The notes under the pieces were generated by a model. It did no database searches. It was not told the DNA's origin and was given only the letters and a program-made list of their open reading frames with translations. DNA of 64,000 nucleotides, from NCBI GenBank assembly GCA_963838835.1, contig CAWITA010000030.1, positions 1 through 64,000 of the forward strand, written 5' to 3'. The DNA is from Bog-473 sp963838835 (GTDB taxonomy: Bacteria > Actinomycetota > Acidimicrobiia > Acidimicrobiales > RAAP-2). Positions 1 through 10,009 of this stretch are shown here, piece by piece (positions within the stretch are counted from its first letter, which is position 1; the number at the start of each line of letters is the position of its first letter). The position numbers and the translations under genes are program-made.

Positions 1-195
1 TCCCTGGACCGTGGGCGGTCATGTGCGGCCGGCGAGCGGAACGCGGAGGTCGCCGCTGACTCGCCGCATCTCACGGACCGGGCTTGCCAGCAGCGATATC
101 TGTCTCATCCAGTTGCGGATGCCGGACTTGACGCCTTCATTACAGAATCGATGAAAGAGTGTCAAGCGTCGGACGCCCCGAGATGGAGAGGTGAG

Positions 196-1088
196 ATGAC
201 GGATTCAACCAACACCGGGCCGGTGCACCCGGTCCTCATCGTGAACCCGAGGTCAGGCGGCGGAAAGGCGCAGCGCTACGACCTCGTCGGTCGGTGCCGC
301 ACCCGCGGGATCGAGCAGGTCGTGATGAAGGAGGGCGACGACCTGGCGTCACTGGCCGCCGCCGCCGTGTCGTCGGGGGCCGACGTCATCGGCATGGCAG
401 GCGGCGACGGTTCCCAAGCGATCGTGGCTGCCGTCGCTTCCAGGCACGACATCCCGTACGTCTGCATACCGGCCGGGACGCGTGAACCACTTCGCCTTGG
501 ACATCGGCGTGGACCGGGAAGATGTAATCGGTGCCCTCGACGCCTTCCATCACGGTTCGGAGCGCCGCATCGACTTGGCCCAGGTCAACGGTCGGGTCTT
601 CGTGAACAACGCGTCGATCGGCTTCTACGGCGAGGTCGTTCAATCGCCGGAGTACCGCGACGCCGTAAGCTCGCACGGTCATCGAAATGCTGCCCGACCG
701 ACTTGGCCCCGGCGCGGCGCCCTTCGACCTGCGCTTCACCGACCCGGGCGGAGCGGAATACGAGACGGCTCAGCTCGTCCTGGTGTCCAACAACCGCTAC
801 CAGCTCGACCCGCTCTGGCGCTCAGGGCACCCGGGGGACGATGGACGGAGGGATGCTCGGCGTGGTCGTGGTGCCCGAATACAGCCGTTGCGCCGCTGGC
901 AGGAATGGACCACGTTTCGCTTCGAGATCGACTCCGGCGCCACAATCGACGTCGGATTGGACGGCGAAGCCCGCAGGCTCGAGCCAGCGCTCCGATTCGA
1001 GTCGCTCCCGGCAGCCCTGCGCATCCGGACTCCGGCTGGCCGGCGCCATCCTGGGCCGCCGCCGCTCAGGCGGATGCCTTCTTCGTAG
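196..1088 (+). pseudogene. Diacylglycerol/sphingosine kinase-like gene, multiply frameshifted
   Basis: Stitching the three forward frames together gives one lipid-kinase catalytic domain. The start is the ATG at 196 behind a GAGAGGTGAG ribosome site. Seen in order: VLIVNPRSGGGKA (nucleotide-binding loop), GGDGS (the GGDGT-type motif), CIPAGTR then NHFALDIGVD after a +1 shift near 487, FVNNASIGFYGEVV, a second shift near 672 into TVIEMLPD, a third near 830 giving TMDGGMLGVVVVPE, and a return to the earlier frame before WTTFRFEIDSGA. Members of this family phosphorylate diacylglycerol or related lipids at the membrane. At least four frame changes in 900 bases mean no full product can be made as written. 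Either the gene is dead or this stretch is poorly sequenced. No partner gene is adjacent. Confidence 0.75.
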
Positions 1089-1349
1089 CCATACTCAGCG
1101 TCACCGCTCCATGCACCACGTTCATAAGGGCAGCTTTGTAGATTTGGTCGTTTTCTCTTAAGTCGATGGCCTTCGGATTTTGCCGTTGTGGCCCTCGTCT
1201 TGACTGCAGAGGGAGAACCACGCGTTCGGGTCCTGCATCGAGGAGTAGGGATGTTCTCGGGCGTCATGAGAAACTGACCCAGAGGATTACAAATGTCTCT
1301 CAAGAGCAAACCCGCGGCCATTCCCGTGCAAGCCCTTGTCGCCCTCGAA

Positions 1350-2536
1350 CTATGGCGACTCTGTCGTCGGGGATGGCTCGCTTGCCGCCTGCTCCCCCTC
1401 GACTGGGGGCGTTGACGCGGTCGCCCTCCAGATCTCGACAATCACCACCTGGAGGGAGGCGGCAATGGGAACAGCGAGAAGCACGGCGACGAAACCGCCG
1501 AAGAGACCGCCGAGCCAATTCCCGATGTCGGCACCAACAAGGACTGCTGCGAAGACCAGCAATGGATTGATCTTGACGGTCCGGGCCATGACGACCGGAT
1601 TCAAGAAGTGGTTCTCCAAGAACGTATAGGCCAGGAAGACGACGAGAGTGACGACCCCTGCTGTGAACGAATGCCCGAGGGCGAAGAGCACCGTCGGGAT
1701 GCCCGCCAGCGCACCACCGATTTGCGGAAGGAAGTCGACGAGGGCAACCCAGAGCCCGAAGAGGAGGGCGTAGGGCACGCCGAGGATCGCGAGGGTCACG
1801 AAGATCACCGTGCCTGCGATCAGAGAGGTGAGGAAGTCCCCTAACACGAACCCCGAGATCGAGCTACTGACCTTCGAGCCGATCGCCGCGTACCTGGTGG
1901 CCCGTTCGGGAGACATCATGTCCAGAAGACTGGCCCGGATCTTCGGCGCCTCGACGAGAAGCAAGATGACGAAGGCAGAGGTCGCCGCCAGCTCGGCCAC
2001 GATCGCAAACGCCCGCCCTTGCCCAGGGACAAGGCCGGTTTGCCCAGGCTCTCCGCGAAGCTGATGATCTTCGGTGAGTTCTTCTGCACCCAGGCCTCAA
2101 CGTGGTACTTGCGAACGAGATGACCGATCCAGCCCTTCCCGTGTTGCGCCTTGTCGACATAGACCGGCAGCGCATTCGCAAAATGCGTCAGGCTGTTGAC
2201 CAGGGGGTAGCCGAACGCGAAGGCCAGACCGACGAAGATGAGTAGGGCCGAGAACGTCACGATGGCGACGGCAGTTCCCCGACGCCGTATCTTCCACCGC
2301 TGCAGGGCCACGACTGCCGGATTCAGGACGAGCGCCACGAACGACCCCACCACCACGAGCAGCACGACGTCCCGGAGGCGGTAGAGGAGTTGGCCCGCCA
2401 GGTAGACGAGGACGACGACTCCCACGGAGATCAGGATCGTGCGCAAGGGAACCGCTTTGAAGTCGGCCCAACTGAGAACCCGCGCCCATCTGGAACTGGT
2501 GCCGCTTGAAGCTGGACCCTGCTCTTCGACTGGCAT
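1350..2536 (-). CDS. AI-2E family transporter (PerM/YdiK type), one frameshift
   Basis: An integral membrane protein of the AI-2E exporter superfamily, whose members export signals or act as ion antiporters. The start at 2536 reads MPVEEQGP. The first frame carries two membrane segments (near ILISVGVVVLVYLAG and VVLLVVVGSFVALVLNP), then a soluble stretch (YVDKAQHG to NSPKIISFAESLGK). A one-base shift near 2010 moves to a second frame with VAELAATSAFVILLLVEAP and the family-typical LGVPYALLFGLWVALVDFLP, then FLENHFLNPVVMARTVKINP. The rebuilt length is about 395 residues, normal for the family. The tail is acidic and proline-rich. The frameshift would truncate the protein in the middle of the domain unless it is a sequence error. 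No operon partner is visible and the substrate is unknown. Confidence 0.8.
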
Positions 2537-2736
2537 CGTCACGTCAGTCCGGTTGGACAGCGACAGCCTGCCAAGAACGTGGGCGCTACTTCCCGACGAT
2601 TCAAGATCTCGGCACGAGTCAGAACGTCTGCGTGATCGCTCCTCGGTGCTCTGATCACCTCGGGTCGCCTCCAAAGAGAAGGTGCTTCGCAGAGGCTAAT
2701 GCCCTCCTGGTCGTGACCCAGGGACCACCTGGTCCT

Positions 2737-2898
2737 ACCCTCTGGTTGCAGGGCGGGACGCACCACCTGTCGGCGTAGGACGGCGACCTCGTGGCGGAGC
2801 ATGGCGACCTCGACCGCCAGCTCTTGTTGGCCACTACGGGAGAGGCGGACCAACTGGAGGAGACGGACGAAGGCCAGGTAGAAGAAGGAGAGCGCCAC
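2737..2898 (-). pseudogene. 5' stub of an integrase-core transposase gene
   Basis: About 54 residues beginning MALSFFYLAFVRLLQL and containing LAVEVAMLRHEVAVLRRQV. This is the characteristic N-terminal leader of a group of actinobacterial integrase-core (rve) transposase proteins. After VVRPALQPEG the similarity stops, and no DDE catalytic core follows in any frame. It is a severed scrap of an insertion sequence rather than a working gene, and it fits the other IS fragments in this first 15 kb. Confidence 0.55.
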
Positions 2899-2954
2899 GC
2901 TCCATCTTCGTCACTAGATCTTCCACCGATGAAAGCCCAGGTCGACGAATCCGG

Positions 2955-3314
2955 ATGGTTATGGTTGTAGGAACTCTTGAGCGTGGGAAACAGACCGACC
3001 GGTTGTTTTTCGCGCGCAGCGATGCAACACGGCGCGACATCGTCACGAAGACTCTCGACCGTGAGCGCTCCGTCAGCGAGCTCGGCCGGCTGTATCCGAT
3101 CAGCCTCACCGCTGTGCAGAAGCACGTCGAGGTCCTAGTCAACGCCGGTCTGGTCTCAAAGCACCGGAGCGGACGGGGACAACTTGTGCGCGGCGAGGTC
3201 AACCAACTTCGCCGTGCGCACGAGCTTCTCGATGAACTCGAAACGGTGTGGCGGGCCCGCCTCGAACGCTTCGAAGGCGTCCTCAACGAAACCACTGGGA
3301 AGGAAAGCGAATGA
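2955..3314 (+). CDS. ArsR/SmtB-family winged-helix regulator
   Basis: A 119-residue DNA-binding protein. FFARSDATRRDIV, then a recognition region with RSVSELGRLYPISLTAVQKH and VLVNAGLVSKHRSGRG, make a typical ArsR winged helix at roughly residues 15-85, followed by a helical tail (HELLDELETVWRARLERFE). There are no cysteine clusters of the metal-sensing subtype. This is the non-metal subgroup usually encoded just before an AHSA1/SRPBCC protein, and the remains of such a partner overlap its stop codon here. Three in-frame ATG/GTG codons lie at the 5' end, so the exact start is uncertain. It probably represses its own small operon. Confidence 0.85.
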   Translation: MVMVVGTLERGKQTDRLFFARSDATRRDIVTKTLDRERSVSELGRLYPISLTAVQKHVEVLVNAGLVSKHRSGRGQLVRGEVNQLRRAHELLDELETVWRARLERFEGVLNETTGKESE

Positions 3315-3403
3315 CCGTTTGGAATGTCGACAAGAACGCAGAGGCCAAGACAAAGGCGTGCATGTCCCAGATCGACGCCCTGCTCGCCGAGGTCGCCGCC
3401 TAG
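3311..3403 (+). pseudogene. Stub of an AHSA1/SRPBCC-domain partner gene
   Basis: A 30-codon frame starting at the ATG that overlaps the ArsR stop codon by four bases. It begins MTVWNVDKNAEAKTKA and stops at TAG in 3401-3403. AHSA1 proteins encoded behind ArsR regulators typically begin MTV...VDKD.EA.T and continue for about 150 residues with a hydrophobic pocket. Only this opening survives. It is too short to resemble the family strongly, so the call leans on gene order. Confidence 0.4.
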
Positions 3404-3564
3404 GGGATTACTCCCAGCAGAAGAGCTGGTCGCTGGCACCGGCTGACGACGGTCCACAACGCGAGCACGACCGCGTGCCCGCAGCGACCCGCCACCCATG
3501 TCGCTACTGGGCCACATCCGCCAAATTCCCGCTCGGGTGGCGGCTTGTTGAGGGTGCAGACGCA

Positions 3565-3581
3565 CAGATCAGATTGATCTG
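3565..3581. repeat. Perfect palindrome in the gap 3404-3672
   Basis: CAGATCA-GAT-TGATCTG: two 7-base arms around a 3-base centre. It lies in a 270-base stretch (3404-3672) where no gene is seen. It could be an operator, an IS end or a small hairpin. No function can be assigned. Confidence 0.4.
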
Positions 3582-3672
3582 CGACTGCCCCTATGTGCCA
3601 CCAGGCAAGTACGTCTGGGCTTGCCGGAGCTTACGAAGCGCTCGTCGGTCGATGTACTCGGTGGTTGTCGGC

Positions 3673-3828
3673 GAGCCAGGCCAGCAGCTTCTTGTAGCCG
3701 CGCTCGGTGGTGGCGAAGCTTTCGACGCCGAGGAGAGTGCCCCGCTCGTCCAAAGCCGCAGCTACATGGACGTCGAGGTGCGTATCGACGCCGCCGGTGA
3801 TGCATCGTGGCAAAGTGGTCACTGTCAT
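3673..3828 (-). pseudogene. N-terminal fragment of an IS110-family transposase
   Basis: Starting at the ATG ending at 3828, the frame reads CITGGVDTHLDVHVAAALDE and then TERGYKKLLAWLAD. This is the opening RuvC-like strand of an IS110 DEDD transposase, with the first catalytic Asp in GGVDTH. After about 52 residues the match ends and no EGTGSYG or KSDPLDA motif follows. It differs clearly from the full copy at 13682, so it came from a separate IS110 insertion and is now dead. Confidence 0.7.
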
Positions 3829-4060
3829 CCCTTCGTTGGTTTGGGTTGGGGTGACACCGCACCGAACGGAACGACGGACAGGACAGCGACGGGCCTGTGT
3901 GAGGCAGGCTCCTATGAGGTCACTCCGTCCGACCGGCAGGTGTCGAGTGGGTGACCGGGCCAGGCCGACGGATCGTTCGAAAGACAGTCCCGAGGGACGT
4001 CAACCGGTTTATTGGAGTCAGACCTGGCCTGGGCACCCACCCACACGCTGACCAATCCGT

Positions 4061-5104
4061 TCACCGAAGTGGTGGATCACTCAGCGGCCACCTCAATCCT
4101 CGCTGCCGGTTCGGGGACGATGTCCTCGGTAGATCGCCTGAGTCGGTGCCTTGGCCCACGTGCCAGTCAGTTGACGCGGGCACGATGTCCGACCAGATGG
4201 CGTCCAGAATGTCGGTAGTTGGCCCTCGGTAATGGGCAGTGGTCGTCACGCAAGCCTGTTGACGAGGCAGCATGACGCTGAATTGCCCGTAGAGGCCGTC
4301 CATTCGCCAAGCGTCGTCCCGGTGGCACATCCAGACGTGGCGGCCGTATCGCGCGTTCTCCAGATGGGGCGCAGCCGCGCCGGTAGCGATATGTCCGTTG
4401 GTGGGCACGCAGTCGGCGGTCATGCTGGTAACAAACGTCGCCGGCACGAGCTGCTGGCCGAGGAACCCGCCGCCTTCGAGCAAGGTGCAGCCGAGCCTGG
4501 CGACCTCGGCGGTGCGCAGATGGAGCCCGACAGCGCCGAGCGAGTACCCGAGTGGGCACCGCAGCCACTGTGGGTTTCTAATCCCGAGCGGGGTGAACAA
4601 CCGGGGAAGCAGGAAGTCTCGCAAGTCCTGACCTGAACAGGCGTGGATGATACGGCTGAGCAGGTAGGTGTTCGCGGCCCGATAGGCGAAGACGGTCCCG
4701 GGTGCCGTGCCTAGCGGTGTCGTGAGGATGTCGACGGCGGCATCCCCAGGATGGTCAGCGTCTGGGTCGTCCCAGCGGTAGGTCATCCCGGAGGTCATGG
4801 TGAGTAAGTGTCGTATGGTAATCGCCTTGACACCCGTCGCCGCGGCGGATGTCAGGTGCCCAAGGTGAGAGAGGATCGAATCCTCTACATCGAGTAACCC
4901 CTCACCCTGAGCGATGGCGACGGCTACCGAGGTAAAAGTCTTCGAGGCCGAGAAGATGTCGCGGCGTATGTCGGCTACCCAGTGGTACTCGACCGGCGGC
5001 CGGTTGCATATGTGTACGTGGACGCCCTCAACTGCCAAGCCCTTGTCACCGAAAGCTTGAATCGCCGCCATCACCTCGCGGCTTGACCGGGGTTCTGAGC
5101 CCAT
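4061..5104 (-). CDS. Beta-lactamase-fold serine hydrolase (class C / penicillin-binding-like)
   Basis: A 347-residue member of the beta-lactamase/transpeptidase-like family. The SxxK motif is FSASKTF (Ser52, Lys55), followed by IRHLLTMTSGMTYRW, the usual HLL..TSG motif, and by the YxN-type motif in FAYRAANTYLL. The third motif is less obvious; HYRG near residue 303 may replace HTG. Family members are esterases, DD-peptidases or amidases acting on small esters or peptides. No signal peptide is visible, so it is probably cytoplasmic. The last 30 residues are low-complexity, and the true end may have been altered by decay in the region. The flanks are empty of related genes. Confidence 0.85.
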   Translation of the reverse strand: MGSEPRSSREVMAAIQAFGDKGLAVEGVHVHICNRPPVEYHWVADIRRDIFSASKTFTSVAVAIAQGEGLLDVEDSILSHLGHLTSAAATGVKAITIRHLLTMTSGMTYRWDDPDADHPGDAAVDILTTPLGTAPGTVFAYRAANTYLLSRIIHACSGQDLRDFLLPRLFTPLGIRNPQWLRCPLGYSLGAVGLHLRTAEVARLGCTLLEGGGFLGQQLVPATFVTSMTADCVPTNGHIATGAAAPHLENARYGRHVWMCHRDDAWRMDGLYGQFSVMLPRQQACVTTTAHYRGPTTDILDAIWSDIVPASTDWHVGQGTDSGDLPRTSSPNRQRGLRWPLSDPPLR

Positions 5105-5823
5105 GATTTACAGACGCTAGGCGTCTAAACCCGCCTCTGCCGCCATCCATGTTGGGAGGTGGGCGGCCGAAGAACCTCCGCCTGACTGCCAATTACCTCC
5201 GGGGAAGCGACCCGGTCCCTACGACAAGACAGAACCGGCGGGCTGGGCACAGTGGGATATGCATCGAAGCGGCGTTCTGAGACGGCTCGCGGTAACTCGG
5301 CCTAGCCCAAAAGTGCGCGGTAGGGGGCAGTGCGAACGATCTGGATCGAGGGTCCGCCCCGCCCACAGCTACTCCGCCACCCCACCTCGTTCTCTCGACT
5401 GACCCCCCCACACGCCGGCCCCTCCGCAGGACCCCCCCACCCGTCATCTCCGGTGTGCGCTTCTGACCGGCCCGGGGCGTCTGTCCTCCTTGCCCCACTT
5501 CCTCTGGTCGTAAGAGGAGGAGCGCGCGCCACGGGACGGCGGGGAAAGGGCCACGCACGAGGCACCCGGGCGCGACGCCGGCCGCACCCGGGAAACGGAG
5601 CGGAGGGGGCGCGGGCGGGGGCTTGCTGCGGGCGATCTGGGGAGAATCCAGAGCGTCTGGTGGGATACCCGTATTTGTCGTGTTCGCGCGCTAACGGACG
5701 CGTCCGGTACGTGGAGTCAATCGGTCTCGGACCGCTCGCTGGCGTCTGGTCTTTCTGGAACGGGCTGGGCGTTTAGCGGTGGAGCTCCCGAGTGGGTGAG
5801 CCACTGAACCGGTGGCGCCCCCG
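5105..5823. other. Gene-poor stretch with G/C homopolymer runs
   Basis: About 720 bases with no convincing coding region on either strand. Open frames here are proline-, arginine- and glycine-rich and look like composition effects. The middle (about 5400-5640) has runs of C and G, including CCCCCC, and differs in texture from its neighbours. No tRNA, clear terminator or repeat was recognised. Confidence 0.5.
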
Positions 5824-8257
5824 TCACTCCACCCGAAGCAGCCGGGCGGGCCGCGCCCGCGCCGCCGCCAACGCCGGGCCGATGGCGAGCAGGAGGGCTC
5901 CGACCAGGACGGCCGCGCCCAGGCCCACGATGACCCAGGGATCGACGACCGGGTCAGGGACGACGCCGACGTTGAGGGCGAAGGCCCTCCAGATAACCCG
6001 ACCGAGCGCAATACCGACGGGGACACCGACGACGAGGCCCACCAGGGTGACGGTCGTCGCCTGCCAGTACACCGTCGCTCCCACCTGGCGGCTCACGAAC
6101 CCGAGGGCCTTGAGCAGTCCCATCTCCCGGCGCCGCCGACCCACGCTCACGACGAGCAGGTGGGTGAGGGTGGCGGCGCCGAAGATGGCCAGGATGAGCC
6201 CGAGGATCAGTGGGAAGTCGACCGCCTCACCGAAGTTCACGAGCGTCGTCGGCGTGAAGGGTGTCCCGACGTAGCTCTGACCGGTGGAGATGATGTGTTC
6301 GATCGCCACGTGCCCCGAACCGCTCTGCGTGGCACTGGCCAGCACGGCGGTGTTCGCCAGGATCGACCCGACGCACCTCTCGTTGGCGGTGCCGTGCGGA
6401 CACGCCGCCTGCTCGTACCCGCCGAGGGTCAGCAGCGCACCCGTGCCCAGCCCGACCTCTCCGTCGCCGACGCCGGTCGGGAGCGCCGCCGTCCCCACGA
6501 CCCGGAACGACACGGTGCGCGCGTGGCCGGTGGGCGACGCGAACCGCACCGGCACGACGGCGCCCGCGTGGGTGCCGATCGAGGCGCATGGTGGACGACC
6601 CCAACGCGATCTCGCCGGGGCGGGCAGGGAGCCGACCACTGATCGCCACCAGAAGGGGCGGGCCGCGGACGGCGGCGTACGCGGCCGCCTGCACGGTGAC
6701 CCCGTCGATGGAGATGGGCGCGCCCGTGGCCACGGTGATGCGGTCGATTCCCTGGTGGCGTTCGAGCCCCCGGATCACCTGACGCTGGTCGGCTTGAGGG
6801 CTCGCCGTGCTCGACGTGCCTGGCGTTCCGTAGATGATCACCTGGTAGGTATCGCCGAAGAGTGACGGGGTGGCGTCGAGGTGCGAGAGGCTCGACCCGA
6901 AGACGGCGGTGCCGCACAGCGCGGCCACGGCCAGCGCGGCGCCCAGGAGCGCGGTGGCCACCGGCGCGGAGGCGGCGCCGCGCCCGCGTTCGAGCGCGTT
7001 GCGCACACCGACCACCATGGTCGGTGGCGCACCCGCCGCACCCACGAACCTGACGACGGCCGACGAGCGGGGACGACGGGCGTCGTCAGGCCGACCCCGC
7101 GCGGCGCGGAGCGACGGCCACAGGCCCAGGGCGAGCACGACCACCACGGTGGCGAGCGCGCCCAGCAGAAGGACGGGTCCGTCGAAGCGGAGGCCCGTTG
7201 ACGGCTCGGCGAGGCGAGCGTCGCCGACGGGTGCGAACGGGGAGAGGGCGTAGGCGAGGGCCAACGCCCCGGCGGCGCCGACCAGGGCGACGAGCAGGGT
7301 CGATGCCATGCCCAGCGCCACCAGGACGCTCCGGCCGAGCCCGAGCGCCTGGAGGATGGGGAACTCGTCGCTCTCCACCCGGCGGGTCCGGCTCAGCGCC
7401 TGCCCGACCACGGCCGCCCCGGCCAGCGCGGCCAGCGCGGCCAGCAGCCACCAGCCGACCGCCTGCGGATGGATGGAGCCGGCGATCAGCACCTCGGGGG
7501 TACTCAGGTCGGTGAAACCGTCGATGTCGAGTGACTTGGCGTAGGTCTTGAATGCGTCGACGTCGGCGGCTCCGTGGCGCAGCTTCACGAGGTAGAGGAA
7601 CCCCGATGTCGTCTTCGGCAACACGGAACGGGCGAAGGCCGGTGTCGTGTAGACGTCGTACAACGGGGTGGTCCCGGCCTGGAACTCGTAGACGGCCGCT
7701 TCCATGCCGACGACGTGGAACGAGACGAACGGGCCTGTCGGCGGGGGACCCACGCCGGTGGCGTTGTTGACGGCTTCCGATTGGGAGGCCGCATACATCC
7801 TCATCCGCAGGACGGTCCCGACGTGGACCCCGTTGTCCCGCTGCAGGTTGAAGGAGGCCAGAACCTCGTCGGGCGACGACGGGTTGGGCATCCTGCCGGC
7901 GACGAGGTTGACGGTCCGGGACATCTCCTTAGGCGGCACGTACACGACGTTGAAGTTGTTGTTGTCGATCGGGCGCGTGCAGGCGCACACGGGCTGACCG
8001 TTGTAGGCGACCGGTGCAGTCGTGATCGAGGCGACGGCGGGATACCGGGCGAGCTCCGGGGTCGGCCCCGAGGTGAAGACGTCGAAGTCGTAGCCGTGGG
8101 TCCGCACGAAGCTGGGGAACGCAGACGCCGTGCGTCTGCCCGCCGCGGCCGACGCCATGACAACGCCTCCGACGACCGCGATGAGGACTGCCAGCGCCAA
8201 CCACGATCGCCACCGGCGCCGCAACTCGGCCCGGAAGATCAGTCCGAGCGCATCCAC
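5824..8257 (-). CDS. MacB/FtsX-type ABC transporter permease, one frameshift
   Basis: A large membrane protein of about 810 residues when rebuilt. It opens with MDALGLIFRAELRRRWRSW, a first membrane helix, then a long extracytoplasmic region (to about residue 270). Three helices follow (AALAALAGAAVVGQAL; LVALGMASTLLVALVGA; VLLLGALATVVVVLALGLWP), then a second helix-plus-external-domain unit. The C-terminal FtsX unit (LILGLILAIFGAATLTHLLVVSVGRRRREMGLLKALGF onward) is in another frame, with the shift near 6585. The LKALGF coupling motif that contacts an ATPase is present, yet no ABC ATPase gene is next to it, so it is either an orphan or works with one encoded elsewhere. Typical roles are lipoprotein or drug export or envelope stress. 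Confidence 0.85.
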
Positions 8258-8547
8258 GTGCCCGTCGCCTTCCCCGGCCGGTAACGGTGGCCGGTCCGGC
8301 CTGCGCGTCGCTTCACCAGATCAATCCGTCCATGTCGACCGCCGTCGAACTCAATTTCGCACCCGGCGTGGCGCCACGGTGCGCCTACCAGGCAGGCTAA
8401 GACGAGGGGGCGTCACGCTCCAGGGTGGCACCACCCCATGACCCTGGTGGTATTCCCCCTACCTTGAACCAGGTAATCATTGCCCAACTCAGGATTAGTC
8501 AGGGTGTCCAGTACGCCGTCAGGTGTGGGCACTTCGCCAAGACGACT
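8258..8547. other. Intergenic region with a GGGTGG-CA-CCACCC palindrome
   Basis: There is no gene between the permease start and the DUF952 gene end. A near-perfect palindrome, GGGTGG-CA-CCACCC, sits at 8423-8436. A looser inverted repeat, CCTGGT...ACCAGG, spans 8443-8473. Either could be an operator for the divergent permease. No -10/-35 pair can be placed confidently. Confidence 0.35.
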
Positions 8548-8838
8548 TTAGAGGTCGAGGACCGAGATGACGTCGAGAGCTTCGATTGGTCCGTAGACGT
8601 GGGGGAAGCGCTCTACCTCACCACCGCTGCCCGGCTCGTATCGAGTCTCCGCACTCAGAAGGGTGGGGTCGACCCCGAGCGCGACCACCTTCGATCCCGG
8701 AGGGAAGTACGCCTTTCTCACCGGAGCCAACTGTCGCTCGTCGCAGCAGTGGAGGAACTCATCTTGTTCTGGGATGGCGGCCGTGGCCGACCCTTGCCTC
8801 GATTCCCATTCCCTTGCCAGCAAGAGGTGATAGATCAT
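8548..8838 (-). CDS. DUF952 family protein
   Basis: A 96-residue protein starting MIYHLLLAREWES, the usual opening of DUF952 proteins, continuing through GFLHCC-like EFLHCCDERQL, then VVALGVDPTLL and ERFPHVYGPIEA, which matches the family's FPHLYGPL motif. DUF952 proteins are small, glutathione-S-transferase-annotated folds of unknown biochemical role. I chose the start at 8838 because the homologous block begins exactly there, although the frame is open further upstream. The upstream open frame runs into the IS110 remnant at 8949, so that remnant lies just upstream of this gene and may have replaced its promoter. Confidence 0.8.
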   Translation of the reverse strand: MIYHLLLAREWESRQGSATAAIPEQDEFLHCCDERQLAPVRKAYFPPGSKVVALGVDPTLLSAETRYEPGSGGEVERFPHVYGPIEALDVISVLDL

Positions 8839-8948
8839 CGGTGGCGACTCTATTGGGCGGTTCACCCAAGCGAAGGCGCCAATCGGTCCGCTCTCCGCCT
8901 CGACGGCAACCCGAGCGGGAAGTACCGATACCGGTGCCCCACTTCGCC

Positions 8949-9272
8949 AATGATGTTGTTGAGCCCTCCGTGAGGATCCACCGCTGCAAGGTTGGTCGTC
9001 AGTAGTTTCGGGGAGCACCGGAGCCACCAGTCTGACTTGAGATCACGACGGACACCCTTTGGTGTCCGCACACCGTCGACCGGAGCTCCGGGCAAACTCA
9101 GACGAGGCGCGGCGTGCCCCGTTCCAGAGGGGTGATGGGCCGGTCTGTTGGACCAGACCGACCCGCATCGTCACTCCTTCTCGGGACGGCCGCGCCACCC
9201 CTCAACCGGATTAAGGATGGCACGACCATCGTGAAGCCGTCGCGCGCCATCACGGGTGGCATCGACACCCAT
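8949..9272 (+). mobile_element. IS110 left-end remnant (leader plus first codons)
   Basis: This stretch matches 13401-13735 of the full IS110 element at roughly nine bases in ten, beginning at AATGATGTTGT and running through the non-coding leader into the transposase opening (ITGGIDTHG). The transposase start codon is changed (GGCACGACC in place of GGCATGACC), and the element is cut off right after GACACCCATGG. A macro-domain gene starts 57 bases later. Nothing of the rest of the element is present nearby. Hairpins at 9050-9067 and 9141-9160 correspond to hairpins in the full copy. Confidence 0.8.
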
Positions 9273-9328
9273 GGATCCCATACTGCGGGGAGAGGGTGCC
9301 GCCTGTGCAGTCGGGTCAGAATGTTGGA

Positions 9329-9834
9329 ATGGCACAACCGAAGATTTCGGCGCTACTCGCAGACATCACCAAGCTTGAAGTGGACGCGATTGTCAATGCC
9401 GCAAATCCGGCCCTGGTCATGGGTGGCGGAGTGGACGAAGCCATTCATCAAGCTGCCGGTGAAGCTGACCTATCGGCAGCATGTGCTGCTCTGGGTGGAT
9501 GCGACCCCGGTGAGGCAAAGGCCACCCCCGGCTTCCGTCTGCTCGCTCGCTGGATCATTCACGCAGTTGGGCCTGTGTGGCAGGGTGGCCGTGCCGGAGA
9601 ACCCGAGGTTCTCGCCTCTTGTTATCGACGAGCGCTCGAAGTCGCCGGTGAACTCGGTGCCACGTCAGTAGCGTTTCCGGCAATCTCGACTGGCATCTTC
9701 GGCTTCCCCGAGAGGAGGCTGCTGAAGTAGCCATCACGACGTTGAAATCAATCGACTCTGAAGTTCGCAGGGTGGTGCTAGCGGCATTCGACCGAAGTAC
9801 CCTGGCTATCTACCAGGGTCTCTTGGAATCTTGA
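9329..9834 (+). CDS. Macro-domain protein (ADP-ribose binding/hydrolase), one frameshift
   Basis: A stand-alone macro domain of about 168 residues, likely an O-acetyl-ADP-ribose or ADP-ribosyl-protein hydrolase. Seen: LLADITKLEVDAIVNAAN (the diagnostic NAAN), MGGGVDEAIHQAAG (substrate loop), ARWIIHAVGPVW and SVAFPAISTGIFGFP (the GIFGFP loop). A missing base near 9713 breaks the frame. Reading on in the next frame gives EAAEVAITTLKS and VVLAAFDRSTLAIYQG to a TGA at 9834, exactly the expected C-terminus. The start ATG at 9329 begins MAQPKISALL. It lies directly behind the truncated IS110 leader and may have lost its native promoter. Confidence 0.85.
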
Positions 9835-10009
9835 CCGAGGTGCCCCCGTTCGCCAGTGGGGGTCAGTTCGGGACCTCGGGGATCCCCAACTCCTCTTGTC
9901 GTTTTGACCACCCAAGATGAGCGTGAGGCACGCTATCTCGTCCGGTCTGCTTGTCTCCTCCCCAGTACCGTGGCGGAAGGAATGTACCGCCATACGAGGG
10001 GAGCAATGG

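Noticed and set aside
3565..3581. CAGATCA-GAT-TGATCTG as a possible IS110 end or recombination site
   Set aside because: IS110 ends lack such palindromes and no second copy is seen, so it is kept only as an unassigned repeat.
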